Assembly: GCF_021347895.1 (NCBI RefSeq) | Contig: NC_067117.1 | Coordinates: forward strand, 34,664,067 to 34,728,066 | Source: Acanthochromis polyacanthus | Lineage: Eukaryota > Chordata > Actinopteri > Pomacentridae | Length of the DNA stretch: 64,000 nt | Reading direction: 5' to 3' | In this document: piece after piece, positions 38,247-50,492 of the stretch | Position numbering within the stretch: position 1 is the first letter of the stretch | Layout: each line of letters opens with the position of its first letter | Notes under the pieces: generated by a model | The model's database searches: none | What the model was told of the DNA's origin: nothing | What the model saw: only the letters and a program-made list of their open reading frames with translations | Program-made: the position numbers and the translations under genes

Positions 38247-38589
38247 CACTACCGTTCAAATGTTTGGGGTCACTTAGAAATGTCCTTATTTTTGAAAAGA
38301 AAAGTAGTTTTTTCAATGAAGATAACATTAAATGAATCAGAAATACAGTGTAGACATTGTTAATGTGGTAAATGACCGTTCTAGCTGCAAACAGCTGATT
38401 TTAATGGAATATCTACATAGGGGTTCAGAGGAACATTTCCAGCAACCATCACTCCTTTGTGTTGGCTAATGGTGCTGAAAGGCTAAATGAAAATCCTTGT
38501 GCAATTTTGTTAGTACATAAATAAAAGTGTGAGTTTTCATGGAAAACATGAAATTGTCTGGGTGATCCAAAAACTTTTTAAAAGTAGTG
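38247..38589 (+). mobile_element. MITE family B, copy 2 (full length)
   Basis: A 343-bp element with TA on both sides (38245-38246 and 38590-38591). It starts CACTACCGTTCAAATGTTTG and ends AAAAGTAGTG. The internal order is TTTTTCAATGAAGATAACAT, AATACAGTGTAGACATTGTT, CAGCAACCATCACTCC and GTGTGAGTTTTCATGG, matching the other family B copies. Its ends form imperfect inverted repeats and it has no ORF. It is a non-autonomous TA-targeting element of a type common in fish. Confidence 0.9.
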
Positions 38590-38591
38590 TA

Positions 38592-40496
38592 TATTAATAT
38601 ACGATAAATAATTTGTCCTGACACCATCAAATAGTACATTTATATCAAAACGGTTATAAAATTCTTTTTAAAGATCTCTCTCGGTAGATTAGGGGCAATT
38701 CTCCCGTGTACTGAAGGAAAGAAACCCCAAATATCAAAGCCGTAGCGGTCGGTGGTCTGCTTTTATCCGAGTGCCTGCTACCTGATTGCTGCCAACTTTA
38801 ATCGGCTACTGCTCCTTATTGGTAATAAACTACAATGAAACACAGATCAAATGAAGTAAAGCTCCAATGTATTTAACTTTCTCGGCTGCCCACTCTGCAT
38901 ACCTCTCCGCCTTAAGAGCGAACAATAAGTCAGACACTTGATGGATTGCTTGTATGTGCTGCATAGTAGGTGCAAGAAACACAAGACATTCTGTGGTTCC
39001 TTTATTGACATCCGTGCCTGCTTGTATTATTTGCAGATGAAAAACTTATTTGGACTCCATGAATAATAATATTCTACATGTTTAACCCTATCATATGACA
39101 TTCATTTCATTTAATGGTCTCAGCTGGATCTCTGTATTGATTTCACAGGCACAGCAGGTCTCCCGAGATTCTCTATGGATTTTCCAGCTGCCCTCCCAAA
39201 TGATCCTTTGTGATTTCTACCCGAAAGGCCTCCGCCAGGGGAAGGCATGGAAAACAGTCATCATTTCACCATCTCCTTATATACCTGGCTCCCGTTCTGT
39301 AAGCCGCGTTACCTCATGGCTGCATTGTGATTCCAGACATTGTTTTATTGACCCCAAAGGACGTGTATCGGTCTTGCTTTGGCAGCTCTATAGAACTGTG
39401 GGCATGTGTTTTAGAGATAGTATTTCCTGCTGGAAATCTTTAACAGGTTTGAAATTAGAATAAAATAACAACGAATTGTTAGTTGGAACAAGAGAGGGAC
39501 AAGATGTTATTGCAATAACAGGAGCCCTTACAAGTGTGAGTGTGGCAGATGCTGCTGATTGCTCCCTCCACAAGATCCACTTTCAGACAAGTGATTATGT
39601 AAATTCAGGTAAGCTCTCCCTGCCCAAATGGTGCATTTATCATCGGCTTTGCTGAATATGAAACGACAACAATGAAGTGCCAATTGATAGGGCTCCATAA
39701 ACACAATCATAGGAGTCTAATCTTTGCTGAGTCTGAGGCTATTGATTTTGGAGCTGTAATCCGAGGTAGAGTGATGGCAGTGGTATGAGGTCAGAGAAAA
39801 GAGAAAAAAAATGCAAAGTCCTGTCTTTCATCAATCCAAACTATGCTTCAGTTTGAATATTAATCCTCACAAATAAACCATGGCATGGTTCACTGTTTAC
39901 TCCAGCTGTCATTTCCAAGTAACCTGAAATCTGTTGCATGACTACAACTTGGCTGACATGACTTAGGTTTACTTTAGGGACTGACGGACATCTACAAAAA
40001 TAAAACATAATGAACCAACGTTTGCCTCGGTTCTTTCTCTTCAATCAGTTAACATTACAGTGGGCACACTGTACTGCTAAGCTAAATATTTACTCTCACT
40101 TGCCATTTTGTTTGGTACACCCTGGCTAAAACTAATGCAGTCTAATACAACATCCCTGCAACGAATGCTAGCTTCATTCATAAGGATTTAATGTTTTTAT
40201 GGTAATTTTAGAGGCTGCAGTTTTTATTGCTGTACCACATTATAATTAGAGTAATTTCTATTTTTTACTTTCATGATTTCACTCCACTCCTCTATAATCA
40301 GTGAGGGTGGGCTAAATAAAAACACCTCTCTGTAATACACTATGCAGTTTAACAACACAGTGAACTGCCAAAAAAATGAATCAACACCTCCACAAAAGAA
40401 CTAAATGTTCCAAGCGGTTATAAGGAGTGCTGTAGTAGACAGAATTAGCTTAGACAATGTGCATGTAATAAGGTGACAACTGGGTGTATATATTTA
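38592..40496. other. Intron 1 spacer, nothing recognised
   Basis: AT-rich sequence with an open frame of 122 codons on the plus strand (39095-39463) whose product I do not recognise and do not call. No defined element. Confidence 0.5.
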
Positions 40497-40498
40497 TA

Positions 40499-40743
40499 CT
40501 ACCGTTCAAAAGTTTGGGGTGACTTAGAAATAAAAGCAGTTTTTTCAATGAAGGTAACATTAAATTAATCAGAAATACAGCCTAGACATTGTTAATGTGG
40601 TAAATGACTATTCTAGCTGGAAATGGTTGATTTTTAATGATTTTTAACCCTTGTGCAGTTATGTTTGCACATGAATGAAAGTGTGAGTTTTCATGGAAAA
40701 CATGAAACTGGGTTGGGTGACCCCAAACCTTTGTAAGATAGTG
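40499..40743 (+). mobile_element. MITE family B, copy 3 (internally deleted)
   Basis: It starts CTACCGTTCAAAAGTTTGGG and ends in CAAACCTTTGTAAGATAGTG, with TA at 40497-40498 and 40744-40745. It shares TTTTTCAATGAAGGTAACAT, CTAGACATTGTTAATGTGG and GTGTGAGTTTTCATGG with copy 2. It lacks the middle segment carrying CAGCAACCATCACTCC and a stretch near the left end, and is about 100 bases shorter than copy 2. Confidence 0.85.
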
Positions 40744-41485
40744 TATATAAATAAGTAAACATATCTTCAAGTCTTCAAAATGTTGTCATGTCATCATGGT
40801 CCACATTTTTCTTTTATTTTGTGCGTCCGATATCATCAGTCAAAAGAGATGTCCTTTTGTGCTCATGACTGTGTAAATATGTGCCTGCGTAGATCAGCTT
40901 ACATGTTTCTTTCTCCAAACATTGTTCAAGCGTCAGTAGGTTAAGTATACTAAAGGTGTTTTATGACACAGGAATGCCATTAGAAACACACCACGCACGT
41001 CAGTGAAGAATATATTTGTTAAATTGCTAAGAAATGACAAAGAATTACACATTTGCTGTTGACAATTAGTCATTGACACCTAACCTCCTTTTTTAAGACT
41101 ACGAGCTGTTAAGTAGTAAGAAGTGGGTTGTTGTTGATTTTTTTAACTGTCCATCTGGAACTTCAGTTTTTCAGATATAAAATAAATTTTATTATTAGTG
41201 GTACAGTGTTATTACAGATAACCAACTCTTACAGCAATGGATATGGTCTATGGGCTGGGTGCTAGCGTCAAAATTTATATCAAGGTGCAATTTAACAGTA
41301 GCAGTATCCTGGTATATTTGCTATTCTTAAAGAAAATGTATCTGAAAAATCACTGATATGGCAACTACATGGCTGAACAACTAAAGCCTCTTTAACAAAG
41401 TGTGAGTGATGTCTTAATGGTAAAGATTTTAAGGACATTGTGCAAAACTAATCATAAACAGAAAACCCTTTCTCAAACAGCTTAA

Positions 41486-41739
41486 CCCCTTAACGCCTAT
41501 TGAGATAGTGTATCCATTCCTCCAATGCCCGTTTGTGTGTATTCATGTACAAACTGGCTTTCTTGTGTGACTGCTCAGAGTAGGACCTAATTATTATATC
41601 TCTGTTATTATTATTATTTATCTCTTCTATGTGCAATAGATAAATTAACAATCTCCACTCATTTTAGCATCAGCTGGAAAGCAAAAAACACAGAAAAATC
41701 ATTCTTATTTAACTGTAAATAAATTCAGCCATTAATGGG
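41486..41739. mobile_element. Possible piggyBac-type MITE (degenerate)
   Basis: The left end reads TTAA then CCCCTTAACGCCTATTGA. The right end, read in reverse, gives CCCATTAATGGCTGAATTT preceded by TCAA, one change from TTAA. Short CCC-starting inverted ends next to a TTAA target fit piggyBac-like elements, but the terminal match is only about 11 of 15 bases and there is no ORF. Chance cannot be ruled out. Confidence 0.35.
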
Positions 41740-41932
41740 TTGAATCTCAAATGTTGTTACCCGATCTAATTTTGCAGGATAGCTGTTCCGACTGTTTAAA
41801 CCTGAACGAAGTCCATACAATGAAACTTGCACCGGTATTTTGAACAACTCCTCTTCTTCATTGTGTGCGATGCTTTCTTTCGTTTCCAAACAAAGCACAA
41901 CACGTTTTTTACTGAAAACTGCGTTGAATTTC

Positions 41933-41961
41933 CTTCTTCTTCTTCTTCTTCTTCTTCTTCT
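41933..41961 (+). repeat. (CTT)n microsatellite
   Basis: About nine CTT units in a row. On the minus strand it encodes an arginine run within a spurious open frame. Confidence 0.9.
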
Positions 41962-43122
41962 GTCTGAAATACCAGGCAAGGTTTAGTGCATTGCTGCCTC
42001 CCACTGCTGTAGATATGTCATTACCACTTGTGAGGGATCTCCTGGTCTAGCAGATTCACACCTTCCAACCCTGTGGCTGCTATGCACTCAACAATGTGAA
42101 TTTTACTCCCTCATTTTGCTGAATTATATCAAGGTCTAGGGTCTCATATTGCACAGTTTACAAGGTTCTGCAACAGACTGAATGGAATTTGAAAATTAAT
42201 CTATGAAAATACAGGATGAGCTCCAGCGCTCTAAAACCAGACAAGTCACAGCCAAAGGCCAAATCAGTTAATTGCCTTGTGTTAATTCCCTATTCTCTGA
42301 GCTAATGCAATTAGTTGCGAATAGAAACCAACTATCACACTTGAGGACAGAAAAAGTCATTCTCTGCGTTTCCATCCCTCCATCTGTTTTTCAAATGTCA
42401 TTCCCCGCTTAATCTATTGAATTTATTCATATAATATCTTCAATGGGAGATTAAAAAAAAGTGTTCCTTTCATCTTCAGTTATCGGAGGCTGAGACAGTT
42501 CAAAGATCTTTGTTTCCCCGGAAAATGAAAATTTTATTTCACACAGATAAAGAGTTGTGCCTATTCAGGTCATAAAATATGAAAGGAAAATGGAGACTCT
42601 AAAGAGTAATTTCTTTGATGATGGTGAAGTACAGCAACCCATATCAAAGCCAATATAAGGCTTATGATAAACTCATGTATATACAGGCGAAAGAGGTTAA
42701 TCCAGAAATGGAAGCATAATCTATCTCTTGTGGCTGTTTGACGTGGCTAGGTCACAACATAAGACAACAGTCATTACTTATAGAGGGGCAGAGCCTGCCT
42801 GCCCAGTGCTCTAATCAGATAAAACACATCATGCTCACTGGCAGCACCTCTGCTGGGGTGTTCTCTCTGTCCGAGTGAGACCGATAGACCTGTTAGGGTA
42901 TGACAGGGAGAGACTGGGCTTTTATCTTCTGTGTATTCATGACGGTTGAACTGAGCTACAGCTAGCCAGCCGAACCCAGAGGGGAAAAGGGAAAAACAAC
43001 GAATGTATTAGGAGCTCTTTGCAGCGAGAGAAGATGATGCACACCGCGTTAAGCACATAACTACTGGCAAAAACAGAAAACGGCAGTGCTGGTGCAGGCT
43101 AAGAAGCTAGTTTCCTCTGAGA

Positions 43123-43143
43123 GGGGAAGGCGGGGGGAGGGGG
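43123..43143 (+). other. Putative G-quadruplex motif
   Basis: G runs of 4, 2, 6 and 5 with short interruptions (AA, C, A). The six-run can be split to satisfy the four-run rule. It lies at the left side of a CpG-retaining patch. Confidence 0.5.
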
Positions 43144-43199
43144 TTTTGCTGTTGATATGGGCCACGGTGGACAGACGGTGCAGGCCGGATAGAAAGAAT

Positions 43200-43660
43200 G
43201 GAAGAGGGGGAGACAGAGATTGACAAAAAACAAAAGGCAGATGTCACGTGGGTCCAGAGTCGCTGATAGATGTAATGTGTGGCGAGGCACACAGGCAGCG
43301 GTTCAGGTAGAAAAGGCTTCCCTTTGTGATGCAGATGACAACGCAATCAGCCCCGCTTTGTCTCGGCCGATGGGCTCTGCTCCCGGGGACATTGAGAGAC
43401 AGACACTAATCCGGTGGGTTTGTGTTCTCCAGGCGCTCTCATAAAGGCAGTGTCACAGTACCTGGGGTGTGTGTGGACGGGGGTCTCTGAAACGAGGTCT
43501 GACCTCTCTCAGGGTACACTCTCCCTCCTCCTCTTTCTGCCTCTCTATCCACGAGCCTAGCTCAGTCGTTTCTGGGCTGAACATTATGAGTGCCGTATTA
43601 TTAATGCGTACGACTCGTCGACGTTCGAGTGACGTATGTGACAGGAGAGGGGGTCAAACT
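43200..43660. promoter_or_regulatory. CpG-retaining patch in intron 1
   Basis: CpG dinucleotides are frequent here compared with the surrounding intron, including TCGGCCGAT, CCCGGGG and a dense group at about 43608-43637. A palindromic E-box CACGTG lies at 43245-43250. In a vertebrate genome, persistence of CpG suggests an unmethylated element such as an alternative promoter or enhancer, but no TATA box or exon accompanies it. Function is inferred only. Confidence 0.3.
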
Positions 43661-44709
43661 GATGAGTGCAGCTCATGTTTTGGAGAAAACTCGATTTCAG
43701 ACTTATTTGCCTGCCTGGAAAAAATGAGGAAATATACAGTGACAAAGACACAAAACCGCCCAATTCCACATAATGGGTGACACTTGTCAAATTAAGCACA
43801 CTGTACAGAGAATTCAGCCTGCAAATTAGGACTCAGTGTTGCCAGGCCATTTTGATTGTGAGTGCATACACGTTTCCTGTTATGAATAATGTCTGGAAAT
43901 ACATCTCACTGTCCCCTAATGATTTCCATTCCCAACGGGTTGGGATGAATCAGGCTCTCCCTAATAAATATGACTTACCAAGAGACTGCGCGTTGCCAAT
44001 TAACATGTGCTAATTAAGATAGCAGGATATAAGAACACCCTTGATCTAGATTCCTATGTGAAATATCAGAAAGGTTACGGAGAGGTAAGGCAAGTTTCTT
44101 CCCTAACTATCCAAACTAGTCTTGTTCTAGTCAGCAAAAAAATTAAAAAAAAAAAAACACATTAATTGGCGTGGTTAACACTGGCTTATTGGTCACAAAC
44201 TCAAATTAAACTGTAGAATGAAACTCCCTGAATTAATTTATAGCATTTTCACTGCATACTTGATTAGGTAATACATGACAGAGACATACCGTAACAGTGT
44301 AAAAATGAGCAGAAAAACCCTCCACCACGGGGCTGACTGAAGATCTTATCTTTGCCCTGTTTTAAACTGTCAGGATTAGAAGCACTATAACTCTGTTAGT
44401 CTTCCCCTTTCACTGTTTGACCGCATTGTTTTGCCAACAACATGCTGAAAAAATTATAGCCCTCAAATCACAAGGCACACTTATTTTTAAAGCACTGCAA
44501 AAAAAAAACTCCTAACACCCGTAATTTACCTGATCCCTACTAAATAATACATTTATATGCAATGCATCTTTTCAACATTCACAGCACACAGTAATACTAG
44601 TGTTATATAAAAATCTAGTTAGAAGCAAAATCTATCCATAGCATGTCTCAAAATTGATATACTGTTTTATATACATATGCTGCATTTGAAGTGCTAATTC
44701 AGAAATTGT

Positions 44710-44710
<1 letters not shown>

Positions 44711-44742
<32 letters not shown>
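44711..44742 (+). repeat. (AT)n microsatellite
   Basis: About 15-16 AT units, able to form a self-complementary hairpin. Confidence 0.93.
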
Positions 44743-44745
<3 letters not shown>

Positions 44746-44871
44746 ATTTGATTATTTTAATGTGTATAATTGGGTTAAATAAAACTTTTGCTTACAGAAG
44801 ATAATCGTGGCATAGATGGAAAACATAAGTTCCATAAAAAGTTTCGACATCAAGTATCTGAAACACTTTAG

Positions 44872-44892
44872 TTTTTTTTTTTTTTTTTTTTT
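44872..44892 (+). repeat. Poly-T run
   Basis: A homopolymer of 21 thymines. On the minus strand it would be a poly-A tail-like tract, but the upstream sequence resembles no retroelement. Confidence 0.9.
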
Positions 44893-47815
44893 AGTTTTGA
44901 GGACTGGAAATTAACTTAAGTAAAAGCACACATTAATGACTTTGCTATCACATGCTAAACGTTATGTGCAACTGCTATTCCCACGCATGCTTTTGTTTGA
45001 TATCACTAATCCTGATAAAAAGCAGGTGGGTAAAGTTTATCTGCAGATAAGAAAGTACAAGTTACAGCTTTTCTTAAGTTAATCTAAAGTGCATGGCTAT
45101 TTCATACTGCAGCTTGTGTAATTTACTAAATGGTTAAGCTATAGGCTATTATAGTTTTAATAATCAATATTTTCTTTAAAATAGTTTAAAATATGTTGTT
45201 TCAACAGCAAGGGGACAAAAACATTTTTGTCTGGGAACAAATATTACCTTATACTAATTATCTTCTTTCTAGGTTCTGCATATCTACAATGATGCTTCAC
45301 AGCAAAATAATTCTTGTTAATTTAAAATCTAGTGTTTTATATGCAAGTGTCTTACTGACTAATTTTGCTGTAGATTTTATTTGTACTTTTTTTTTGCATA
45401 CAATGTTTTTTTTTCCTGTGCTACTTAAAGGCTTAATGGAAACAAATGCAAATGATATATACCTTTAAATAAATCCACTGTTTTCAGTTGCACAAGCAGC
45501 ACTGTGCGATATATTGAAAGATGTGAGACACCTGTTGACTCTGGAAATATTTTTGTTTTGAGATAGCATCAAGTAGCGACCATATCTGACCATCTGCTCT
45601 CTGCAAACTAATCAGGCCCGATTATAGACCAAAGTGGCACCTGTTCTTCTTTTAAGCAGATCAAAGTAAGAAAACACAAGTTAGTCAAACTGCAGCAGTA
45701 TATAAAGATTTCTGATACAGAGCATGTGAAAACGCCAGGTTTACAGTAATTACAGTTTTACTGCAGAGTACCTCAAGTACCCTGTGTACACCTTTATGGT
45801 AATATTAAGTATTAAACCACTGAGTACTGTCTGTGGAGGCTGTGCAGTACGACAGTTAAATGTGGCTTGGCTACTGGCTGCGGCTGTCATTCAGGAGGCT
45901 GTATTGTCTGTTTAATGTATACTGTAGTTCTACAAAGTGTGGTAGTTAAATTCAGAACTCAAGTAAGCTGATCCTTAGACACTTCCACTCTTAACGCTGC
46001 AGTACATTCAATGAAGTGAGCATAAGTGAACTTGACTCAAATATGATACACAATCTGAGCTTGTCGGTCTGTCCGAGTTGTGTTCCAGAAACAACCGAAG
46101 CAGTCATGTGCTGAACAGTTCAGCAATGGTTAGATTTTCACTGTAAACTGGGACAGAGTAACAACTTCCTCTTTCGAGCCGTCGTGTCAACCTACGTAAC
46201 ACACAAATCAGCTGTGCTGTCTTTTAAAAATACCAACATGAGCTGCTTATTGATTTCAAAAGTCTGTCCAGGTCCACATATGTGACACCCTGAAGCCTTG
46301 TCAATACTGCTTCATCACAGTTTTAAATCCACTATTGGATTTCCTGAACTACAGTTCTTTCACCACATACGTTACACAAACTAAAATGCCATTCTAGCAT
46401 CACCTCTAGAGGGCAAATGTGTGTGGAGTGGAACCGTTAATGAGGAGAGAATGAAGAGTTGGCTCCTGACAGTGAACCACAGCAGTCAGAGCTGAACAGC
46501 TGAAAGCATGGAAACAGTGTCACTTCATCACACGTTGAAGTGAAACCTAAGTTAAATTGGTTGAACAAGCTGAAGTCAGGAGCAATGTAAGGAACCATTT
46601 TGCCCACAGAGCCATCTGGGGTTAAAAAAAAAAAAAATACAACAGCAGAACTGAAGGTTTTAACAAGGCTGACTTATGAGAAACATTTCTTTATTGATTC
46701 ATGCTTCACTTTTAGATAATCAACTATGAATACAGAGAAATTCCAGAACATTCATAACTAGTAGTGAGACTAATGGTCTACGTCTAATGTGTGCAGTGGC
46801 CATACTGCAGTCCCAGTCAGTAACCTTATGCAACGAAAGGAGCATGATATTTTCTTAAACAAATCAGTGATACTTAATCTCACCCTAAAGGTAGCCATAG
46901 ATGATTCTGAAATGTGACACCCCCCTTCAAGTGAAACAACTGGTACCAGCACTAATTGAAATTTTGCATGCAAAGTGACAATGCCTGGGCCCTCGGCAGC
47001 ATGGATTAAGGCTTGAATAGAGACAGATTCTTTGTGAAAGCCTACTGTGGCGGTTGGCGTGCAGGCCAGCTCCCTGCATCTGCTCATTGGGTGGACTGAG
47101 AAAACACTGGATTGTATACGGTCGCTCATTTTACCTTTATCTAATCCCATTTCAGAACACGCCTCCGTCTGTCTTTTGTTACTCTTCCACAAAACATAAT
47201 GCTTCCATGTTACACTCACACGTCCATGCCTTACAAAACAATTCCGGTCAGAAACAGCTACTGGATTTACATATGAAAGCATCTTTACCAAACTCAGCTG
47301 GATATTCTAAACATTAACAATCATCCTTTGCCTTGAACTGTCAGGTTGTCCCAGATTGTGAGAGAAAATGGTACTTAAAGGGTAATGCAAATACAAATGT
47401 AATAGAGTGGTATGTAATTTGCTAAACTGAATGAAAAAAAATGTAGAACGTCAACTTGGACAGTGTTTGCCAATGTTCAACTGAGAGGGCTCCAGTGCTC
47501 AATGGAGCGCTGAAGGAATGCAGCGCATATTGAAATGCAATCAAATCTGCGAGACATTTTTTAGAGGCTCCATGCTGTGATCTCATTCTAGCCCACTTCA
47601 CCATCCACTGCTGTGGTTTCTGTCCCATTATGTTTCCTTCAAAGAAAAAGAGCACGAAAAAAAATGTATCAAAGTGATCTATCATCCTACTGACCCCAAC
47701 AATGACTTGCATACAAGTCTGGAGGAGGTTGTTATTGCATCATAGCAACACCAATCCTCCCAGAAAACGTCTGCTGTGTGTTTGCACAGCGCAAACTGTA
47801 ATACCACAACATAAA

Positions 47816-47837
47816 GGGGGAGGGCGGAGGGGGGCGG
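47816..47837 (+). other. G-rich motif with two GC boxes
   Basis: G runs of 5, 3 and 6 lie close together, and GGGCGG occurs at 47822-47827 and 47832-47837. It fits both an Sp1-type binding site pair and a G-quadruplex. It lies 3.4 kb inside intron 1, without a nearby exon. Confidence 0.4.
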
Positions 47838-48699
47838 AAACGGAAAAGCCAAATGATCCGCCTAGTAAATTTCATCTCCTCCAAACAATACAGGCTAGTA
47901 CAATTTTATGGCAGGGGATGAATCTGAGAATTTCCACTCAACAGAATTAGATGCTGTTGTTACTGTGCCTGTCAACCGAGCACTGATGACAATGAATGGG
48001 TAAACTAATGAAGGGATAAATCCACAGTGTGTTTTCATAGACATGTTTGACATAGCTAGGCTAATTTCCTTGGCAGTGCTATGTCCATTAATTTTCGAAA
48101 AGAGCCTTGTCTGTTCCCGTTAACTAAACCAATAAGACATGGCATCAGCTTACATTAACACTAATCAACAATTTAGAGTTGTTTCACATTCCACAGGGTA
48201 AATTAAATGCCTTTGAAAAACGATCGAACGCGACTGATGAATGAATGCCATTTATTGCTGTCCAACATGGCGATCCTGAGTGGAGCGGTGGGAGATACTG
48301 CAGCGTGGTAGAGTGAACAGAGAGGAAAATAAAGCAGTGACTATATTCAAGCATTCATACTTCAAGGCCAGTTTACAGTGTTGCAGCCTTAACGTGTGTT
48401 GCAGTGTTGACATACTATTTGCAAAATGGACACTTGAGACACAGCAAGGATTTTCTTAAGTTCGGCCCCGGTTTTAATCCTCTAATCCCCTCCAGCACGG
48501 ACCCCGGGTCGATTCATCGATCATTTGTATAACAAGTAGCCCTTTCATGTTTGCGAGTACTCCATTCAGTTTCTATAAATTCTTATTTTAAACTTTTCGC
48601 ACAGTATTTGTCGTTTATTTACGCGATCAACAAATAATGAAATTCCATCATGTTGTTTTCTTTGGTGCATATTAAGTTAGCAACGTTTACCAATAAGTA

Positions 48700-49060
48700 A
48701 TAATACAAGTATGTGAGGACGTCACCCTCTATTAACCGAAATAACAATGGAAGAAATGTACTGTTCCGGCACTAAACGTGTCAAAACGATCCACTGGAGG
48801 GTTCTTTTCTGTTGCATGCTGGGATGTTTTTTTTGTTTAGTTTTTTTTTTTCAGATTAGAGCTGCAGTGACCTCTTTTTCAACTCTTTATTTTTTCCTAC
48901 GTAAGACATCCTCGCATTTCCATTGGACGGAGGACTAGGGTGATTCACAGGGTAAAATGGAGGAGGGGTTCTGTACTGAGTCGGCGATGGGACTAGCTGG
49001 TTTACGAATCAAAAATGGAAGCACCGCAGGCCCGAAAGGTGGTTGCAACGAGCACAATGG
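48700..49060. promoter_or_regulatory. CpG-retaining patch with CRE-like and CCAAT motifs
   Basis: This stretch is richer in CpG than its surroundings. It contains a CRE-like GACGTCAC (48718-48725), GCATGCTGGGATG (near 48817-48829) and an inverted CCAAT box within TCCATTGGAC (about 48918-48927). Such a cluster can mark a second promoter about 2.4 kb downstream of the ephb2 ATG. No TATA box or clear first exon was found. Confidence 0.3.
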
Positions 49061-50470
49061 GTTTCCACTGTAACATTAAGGAACAACAGTAATATTATTT
49101 AATCAAGCAAAAATAAGTAAATACACTAATGCACTGAAATAACTATTTAAGGGACTGGTGTTTGGTGCTTTCACATATTCTTCACAGTAAATTTTACAAG
49201 TACAGAAACCCACGTCCCATGACCAAGTTTGTATTATTAAGAGAAAGAGGAAATAAGGGGAAGTGGAACACTGTGTGGTGTGAATTAGTTGTTATTTTTG
49301 GCTTTTTTAACATCCTGTGTTTCCGATGCTCTTGGAATAGATTGGCGGCGATAAAATCAAAAAATAAATAACCATTTCAATAGCAATCGAGCAATCATAA
49401 TATCAGTAATTAAATGAAAACAAATCATCGTGAATATATTGTAAATATATATCGAGTGGCGATACATATTATTGTGACATTTACAGGCGCTATTTTTAAC
49501 TGAATATATTTTAAATAAAATAAAATGTATATGCGGAGTGTATATCAATATAAAATTTTTTTTTTTAAACTGAGATGTGGGACATGACCGATAATTTAGA
49601 CAGTTCATGTATTGTGCTTGCATGACAGAATATGAAGTGAAATCGTGACATAATATTAGAACATGTAAATAAAAACTAGAATTTATGAATTGTATAAAAT
49701 GCATGCTGTCCACCGCTTCCTGTTTTTGTGGCCGTGCTAAAACTGCACATATAACTTGGCTAAATAATTATTATGGTCTGGCACGATGTCGACTGATCAA
49801 ACCTTAAATACACATTTTCAAGCTATTACAGCACTGTTAAAGCTGCCAATATGTAATGCTACGTAGGCCGCCGAGATTGCTTTAAAGGTCCTGGATATGT
49901 GACTAAATTGAAACCATGAACTGGAGCAGTCAGTGGTCGTCTACATAAATACGTCTGACGTTCGTCAAAGTGTGTGCCAGTCGTACATGGAACCTGACAG
50001 GTCTTTCAATTCAAATCTGTGTTGTTATTTCCCATGTACAAATGCTTTTACAGTAAACACGAATGGGAGTGTTTTTTTCCCCCTGTTTGTTTTTTCTTTT
50101 CTTGTTGCTTTATCCTGCAGTTAGATTCGGTCGACTTTTTAAATAATTCCCTAGCCCCACCTGTAATTACGAGGTTTAGTTAAACTGACCAGAGGAAGAA
50201 GACAACATTTGTTTTCTGGGAGCATCCTCAAAATAGACTTGAATAAATGACCGGCCTGACACTTTCCATTCCTCAGTGTGGTGAGTGGAGCTGCACAAAA
50301 TCACCTGGAAATGATCATCTAAAGCACAGACTGGAAATCCTTAAATTAAAGGAAATATCTTTTATCTCTAGTGTTTTTTTGTTTGTTTGTTTTAATCAAA
50401 GTCAGATCACACAATGGCACTTCCCCTATATGCACCAGAGATTATGCATGTTTTTATACTGTAGTACTAG

Positions 50471-50492
50471 TAATAGTAATAATAATAATAAT
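50471..50492 (+). repeat. (TAA)n microsatellite
   Basis: A short trinucleotide run with one TAG interruption near its start. Confidence 0.85.

Noticed and set aside
41933..41961. Arginine-rich peptide encoded opposite the CTT run (in 41725-41979)
   Set aside because: It is the translation of a microsatellite, not a gene.
46770..47291. 173-codon minus-strand frame in intron 1, same strand as ephb2
   Set aside because: Considered as an alternative ephb2 exon, but it has no Eph-like sequence and no good splice pair.
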